A stretch of 64,000 nucleotides of DNA, from positions 1 to 64,000 of the forward strand of contig CANQEV010000004.1 of the NCBI GenBank assembly GCA_947595925.1. Reading direction: 5' to 3'. The notes under the pieces were generated by a model. That model was not told where the DNA came from and did not search any database. It saw only the letters and a program-made list of their open reading frames with translations. How positions within the stretch are numbered: position 1 is the stretch's first letter; every line of letters starts with the position of its first letter. The translations under genes and the position numbers were made by a program. Below are positions 59,570 through 64,000 of the stretch, in pieces. The DNA comes from an uncultured Acetatifactor sp. Lineage in GTDB: Bacteria > Bacillota > Clostridia > Lachnospirales > Lachnospiraceae.

Positions 59570-62443
59570 ATGACCATGTTTTTTATTTCCATAGAGATAA
59601 TAGGGATCTGCGTCATCCTTTTTACCCTTGGACTCCTTGTCATGGGACAGGATTCCAAGGAGCAAAAACTGATGACTTTTTTTATGTGCGGGGCTCTGAT
59701 CCAGAACAGCGGTTATCTTCTGGAACTCATGGCTCCCACTCTGGAAGCGGCCGTCACCGCCGCGAAGATCCAGTACATCGGTTCCATTTTCGTACCGCCC
59801 CTCTACTGCTGGTTCATCTATTACTACTGCTATGAAAAGGTTCCCATCCGGTTCCTGCGGGTTCTCGCAGTGATCGACGTGATCCTGCTGGCGGTGATCT
59901 TTACCTGCGACCATCATCAGCTGTACTATCGCAGCCTGGAATGGCTCTCTACCAAGGACGGGCATCACTACATGCATATCGAATACGGTCCCGTCCACCT
60001 GATCTTCATGATCTTCGGATGCGCCGTTCCCTACGCCATGTCCTTTTATGCCCTGGTCCATGCCACGATCACGAAGCCTCAGCAGGCGGCGAGCCGTAAG
60101 TACAAGCTGATGATCCTGCTCTCCACGCTGCCCGTCCTCGCCCTCCTGTCCTATGTGCTGAAACTCACCTATGTCTTTGACCTGACTCCCTCGGCCGTAG
60201 GCATCGTCCTGGCCATGGTGGTGATCCTGGTCTGGAGCAGGCGCATCTACGATTTTCGGAGCCTGGCATCGGAAGTGGTGCTGAACAATATGGCGGACGG
60301 CGTTATCGCCCTGGACGACCAGAAGCGGATCGTCAGCTACAATCAGGCGGCCGCCTCCATCTTCCCGGAGCTTGGCCCCCACTCCATCGGCGAAAACGTA
60401 TCTTTTCTGCCGAATTTTCCCGAGGTGATCCTGGAGGAGGACGAGCAGAGGGAATTCCGTATCCAGGACCGTTTTTATGAGAGCCATGTGAAAAAGATTT
60501 CCGAAAAGAACATCGCGAACCAGGGCTATGTGATCCTTGTCCTGGACGTGACGGAGACCCGGAACCACATCGAACTGATCAAGCACGTGCAGGAACAGGC
60601 GGAGCGCGCGAACATGGCAAAGAGTGAATTTCTGGCCAATATGTCCCACGAGATCCGCACTCCCATGAACGCCATCGTCGGCCTGAGCGACATCATCATG
60701 GAGGAAAGCCGGGGCCGTAAGGTGTACTCCTACGCCAACGACATCAAGACCGCCTCCCACAACCTTCTCGCCATTATCAACGACATCCTGGACCTCTCCA
60801 AGGTGGAGGCCGGAAAGATGGAGCTGGTTCTGACGAACTATTACTTGAAAAATATCGTCGGAAACCTGACGAGTATCATGAATATCAACGCTTCTCTCAA
60901 CGGGCTTGTCATGAAATATGAATACGACGAAAACCTGCCCTGCCAGTACTGCGGCGACGAGGGTCGGATCCGGCAGATCCTGATCAACCTTCTGAGCAAC
61001 GCCGTGAAATTTACAAAGAAGGGTTACGTCAAGCTCTCCGTCAGCGGCTCTCCCGGGGAGGACGGCATGGAAAACCTGGTCTTCCGGGTAGAGGATACCG
61101 GCTGCGGCATCCGGCAGGAGGATCTGAAGATCATATTTGACGATTTCAAGCAGGCGGATTCCCGCCGGAACCGCTCGGTGGAGGGAACGGGCCTCGGCCT
61201 GTCCATCACCAGGCATTTGGTAGAGCTGATGCAGGGTTCCATCGAGGTGGAAAGCGTTTACGGGGAGGGCACGGTCTTCACCGTGAGGATCCCCCAGAAG
61301 ATTGTGGACAGCCGCACGCTGAAAGAAGTGCCGGACGTTCCGGATACCCAGGATACCCAGGAGCAGTTTCGTCCCTTTAAGGTCAACAGACCTTACGAAA
61401 TCCTTGTGGTGGACGACAACATGGTCAACAGGCGCGTGGCGGTCGGTTTCTTAAAGCATTATGGCTTCCAGCTCACGGAGGCCGCCAGCGGCCAGGAGGC
61501 CATCGATCTGGTGCGCAGAAACAGGTATGACATGATTTTTATGGACCACATGATGCCCGAGATGGACGGCGTGGAGGCCGTCCGCATCATCCGCCAGGAC
61601 TGCGGCGAAAACGGAACGACGCCCACCATCATCGCCCTCACCGCCAACGCCATGGAAGGGGTCCGGGAAATGTTCCTGAAAAACGGTTTCCAGGATTTTC
61701 TGGCAAAGCCCCTGTACCGGAAACCCTTAAACGAGATCCTCGCGAAATGGATCCCGGAGGCGGACAGGGACTATCTGGAGGAACCCCCGGAAGAAAAAAG
61801 GATCGGCGGAAAACTGGACTTTTCCGACATCAACATAAACGGCATCGATATCAGCGAGGCGATGATCCACCATTCCGGCGAGGTTTCGGATTATCTGGAG
61901 CTTCTGCAGCTGTACTGTACGGACGGCAGACGAAAGATCACGCTTCTGCAGGAACTGTTTGAAAAGGAGGATTTCCAGACCTACGAGGTAGAGGTTCACG
62001 GCCTGAAGAGCGCATCGGCCAACATGGGTGCCATGACGCTCTCCGCCCTGGCGAAGGATCACGAGTTTGCCGCAAAAGACGGAAATCTGGATTATATCCG
62101 CCTCCATTTCCAGGAACTGATCACCGCGTATGAAAACCAGATCCGACACATACAGAATTATCTGGACCAGAACGTGGGCGGCTCCCAGGAACCCTCTTCC
62201 GGGGATAAGCCCGGCATAGAGGGCAATGCCCTGCTCCGCGAAATCCAGGAGGCTCTGACGCTGCTGGAAACCTTCCACGCCAAGGAAAGCGCCGCAAAGA
62301 TCGAATCGATCCGCAGACGCCGCCTGGATCCGGACGTGGACGCTTCCCTGAAGGAGATCCGGGAACAGCTCCGCCTGTATGAAGACGACGCCGCCGAAGA
62401 AATGCTTCGAAAATTGATAGACCGACTGAAAAAGGAGACATAA
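59570..62443 (+). CDS. Hybrid sensor histidine kinase: 7TM-PAS-HisKA-HATPase-REC-Hpt plus C-terminal helical module
   Basis: MSHEIRTPMNAIVGLSDI, GTGLGLSITRHLVELM, VVDDNMVNRRVAVGFL, Hpt HGLKSASANMGA. Confidence 0.93.
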   Translation: MTMFFISIEIIGICVILFTLGLLVMGQDSKEQKLMTFFMCGALIQNSGYLLELMAPTLEAAVTAAKIQYIGSIFVPPLYCWFIYYYCYEKVPIRFLRVLAVIDVILLAVIFTCDHHQLYYRSLEWLSTKDGHHYMHIEYGPVHLIFMIFGCAVPYAMSFYALVHATITKPQQAASRKYKLMILLSTLPVLALLSYVLKLTYVFDLTPSAVGIVLAMVVILVWSRRIYDFRSLASEVVLNNMADGVIALDDQKRIVSYNQAAASIFPELGPHSIGENVSFLPNFPEVILEEDEQREFRIQDRFYESHVKKISEKNIANQGYVILVLDVTETRNHIELIKHVQEQAERANMAKSEFLANMSHEIRTPMNAIVGLSDIIMEESRGRKVYSYANDIKTASHNLLAIINDILDLSKVEAGKMELVLTNYYLKNIVGNLTSIMNINASLNGLVMKYEYDENLPCQYCGDEGRIRQILINLLSNAVKFTKKGYVKLSVSGSPGEDGMENLVFRVEDTGCGIRQEDLKIIFDDFKQADSRRNRSVEGTGLGLSITRHLVELMQGSIEVESVYGEGTVFTVRIPQKIVDSRTLKEVPDVPDTQDTQEQFRPFKVNRPYEILVVDDNMVNRRVAVGFLKHYGFQLTEAASGQEAIDLVRRNRYDMIFMDHMMPEMDGVEAVRIIRQDCGENGTTPTIIALTANAMEGVREMFLKNGFQDFLAKPLYRKPLNEILAKWIPEADRDYLEEPPEEKRIGGKLDFSDININGIDISEAMIHHSGEVSDYLELLQLYCTDGRRKITLLQELFEKEDFQTYEVEVHGLKSASANMGAMTLSALAKDHEFAAKDGNLDYIRLHFQELITAYENQIRHIQNYLDQNVGGSQEPSSGDKPGIEGNALLREIQEALTLLETFHAKESAAKIESIRRRRLDPDVDASLKEIREQLRLYEDDAAEEMLRKLIDRLKKET

Positions 62444-62445
62444 GC

Positions 62446-63312
62446 ATGGAAAACAAACTTCGAATTCTGGCCGTGGACGACAATATCATCAATCTCGCGA
62501 CCATAGAGCAGGAACTCAAGACAAAATATGAGATCATCACCATGAATTCCGGCTTCAGAGCCATACAGTACCTCAAGACCGCCCGGCCCGACCTGATCCT
62601 GCTGGACATCCAGATGGCGCTGAAGGACGGCATCGAGACGCTGAAAGAGATCCGCACCATGGAGAACGGCGCCAATATCCCGGTGATCATGCTGACCTCC
62701 AAGCAGGACAAGGAAAGCATTCTGGAGAGCTCCAGGCTGGGGGCCTTCGACTACGTCTTAAAGCCCTTCAAGACCGAGGATCTGCAGGAGCGGATCATCC
62801 GGACCTTAAAAAGGGCGGGCGTCATAGAGGTGAAAGAAAGCGAAATCTACGAAAAGGTCAAGGATGTGGAGGCGGAGATCCGGGACGGCAACATCAAAAA
62901 TGCCATCACCAAACTGGACGAGATCCTGCACTTTAAGATTGATGAAGAGATCTCCGGCCGCCTGCAGAACGCCCGGTTCCGGCTGAAAAGCGAAGACACC
63001 CAGACCGCTCTCCGTCTGCTGGAGAGGGTGGTAAAGATTCTGGAGCGTTTCATTCACGAGGAGACTGTCACAAAGCTTCCCATCTCCAACCGGGATATCT
63101 TTGAATGGCTGAAACGCGTTCTGAACGACCTGGAAAACTTCCGGGTCCGCGAGGCTTCCAAGAAACTGGAGAATCTTCAGAGCTATCTCCTGCCCCCCGA
63201 CATCCAGAAATTCTGCGAGACGATCCAGGCCCACCTGGAGGAATACGACGACGGAGCCGCCGAGGACGAACTTCGGCAGAAGTTATCCACCATGATGACG
63301 CCTCCAAACTGA
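62446..63312 (+). CDS. Response regulator (REC plus helical C-terminus, no DNA-binding domain)
   Basis: ILAVDDNIINLATIEQEL, DLILLDIQMALKDG, VIMLTSKQD; starts 3 nt after the HK stop. Confidence 0.9.
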   Translation: MENKLRILAVDDNIINLATIEQELKTKYEIITMNSGFRAIQYLKTARPDLILLDIQMALKDGIETLKEIRTMENGANIPVIMLTSKQDKESILESSRLGAFDYVLKPFKTEDLQERIIRTLKRAGVIEVKESEIYEKVKDVEAEIRDGNIKNAITKLDEILHFKIDEEISGRLQNARFRLKSEDTQTALRLLERVVKILERFIHEETVTKLPISNRDIFEWLKRVLNDLENFRVREASKKLENLQSYLLPPDIQKFCETIQAHLEEYDDGAAEDELRQKLSTMMTPPN

Positions 63313-63384
63313 TCAGCTGCATCAAAAAAGCCCGCTGGGCGGCCCCAGAGCCGCATCCACGGGCTTATTTCTTACAGGCATTTC

Positions 63385-63909
63385 TTACAGACTTTTCAGG
63401 ATCCCCTCGGCGATGGCGTCCGCAGTCTCATCAAAACGCTGGTCCAGAAGGGCGTTGTCCCGGTCCGTGTTGAGAAATCCCACTTCCACAAGCAGAGCCG
63501 GCATGACTGTCTGATGCAGCACCGCGAGATCCCTCCTCTCCTGCAGGCCCTGATCCGCAAAGCCTACTCTCTCCAACTCTTCGTTGACGTTCCGCGCCAT
63601 TCTCGCCGCCGCGCCGTTTCGGTCGTACACCAATGTCTCCACACCGCTGTACTGGTTCGGGTAGGGGCTGGAATTGCGGTGTATGGATACAAAGTAATCC
63701 GCTCCCACCTGATTGCCCTCCAGGGCTTTCTGGGCCGGGGCCTCATAGATATCCGTAATCCGGGTGTAATAGACCTCCTGTCCCCTGTTCTCTAAGACAG
63801 CGCCCACCGCCAGGGCCAGCGCCAGCGCGTCGTCCTTCTCCCGCCGTCCCTGATAGACGGCGCCGAAATCCTCGCCGCCGTGCCCCGCATCCAAAACGAT
63901 CAAAGCCAT
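63385..63909 (-). CDS. N-acetylmuramoyl-L-alanine amidase (Amidase_3)
   Basis: VLDAGHGGEDFGAVYQGRREKDDALAL, VSIHRNSS, LLVEVGFLNTDRDNALL. Confidence 0.92.
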   Translation of the reverse strand: MALIVLDAGHGGEDFGAVYQGRREKDDALALALAVGAVLENRGQEVYYTRITDIYEAPAQKALEGNQVGADYFVSIHRNSSPYPNQYSGVETLVYDRNGAAARMARNVNEELERVGFADQGLQERRDLAVLHQTVMPALLVEVGFLNTDRDNALLDQRFDETADAIAEGILKSL

Positions 63910-64000
63910 AAAAGAGCCTCCCCGTTTTTCTTATTCTATGCGCGGCAGCCTTTCAAAGTTCGCTCTGGAGCCGTCTGCCCTCTTTCACCCCGCAAACTGG

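Noticed and set aside
59177-61216. 679-aa minus-strand ORF antisense to the hybrid histidine kinase
   Set aside because: Composition is H/D/Q-rich antisense translation with no domain motifs; the plus-strand kinase has full catalytic motifs. A by-product of GC-biased codon usage.
63910-64000. Possible 3' end of another minus-strand gene (..VCGVKEGRRLQSEL stop)
   Set aside because: Only about 15 codons visible at the window edge; insufficient to call.

Overview
The window looks like a Clostridia (probably Lachnospiraceae) chromosome segment and is almost entirely protein coding, mostly on the minus strand. It contains:
- a lower-GC left end (about 1-6.8 kb) with two ABC exporter operons, one linked to LytTR/DUF3021 and one to GntR
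- thrC, metA and thrH (homoserine branch), and a CpsB-CpsC-CpsD-sortase B module
- ligA and glycolytic genes (tpiA, pgk, gap)
- mnmA/nifS and a SpoVB-like flippase
- nrdR, ylmC/ymxH, sigG, sigE, spoIIGA and ftsZ, followed by a dcw-type division cluster with no mraY, murE, murF or murG
- ychF, a HipA-like remnant, and a low-GC cassette of three zinc-ribbon proteins
- a CorC/CNNM protein, a GH8/SGNH/GH115 glucuronoxylan operon, a Na/Pi cotransporter, a lipase, a 7TM hybrid histidine kinase with a response regulator, and an amidase.
The strongest candidate for something undescribed is the zinc-ribbon/MORN cassette at 45.6-48.7 kb. It has a G9 tract inside the 17-nt spacer of its only evident promoter (a candidate phase-variable promoter), a stop-overlapping 25-aa Cys4 micro-ORF, and similar small hairpin repeats on both sides. 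Other notable points are candidate operator/promoter architectures for lytTR, gntR and spoIIG, a dual-coding 12-nt tandem repeat across cpsD/sortase, and a 43-bp tandem array built on the 3' end of mnmA. All calls come from reading the sequence and the supplied ORFs; no database search was run.
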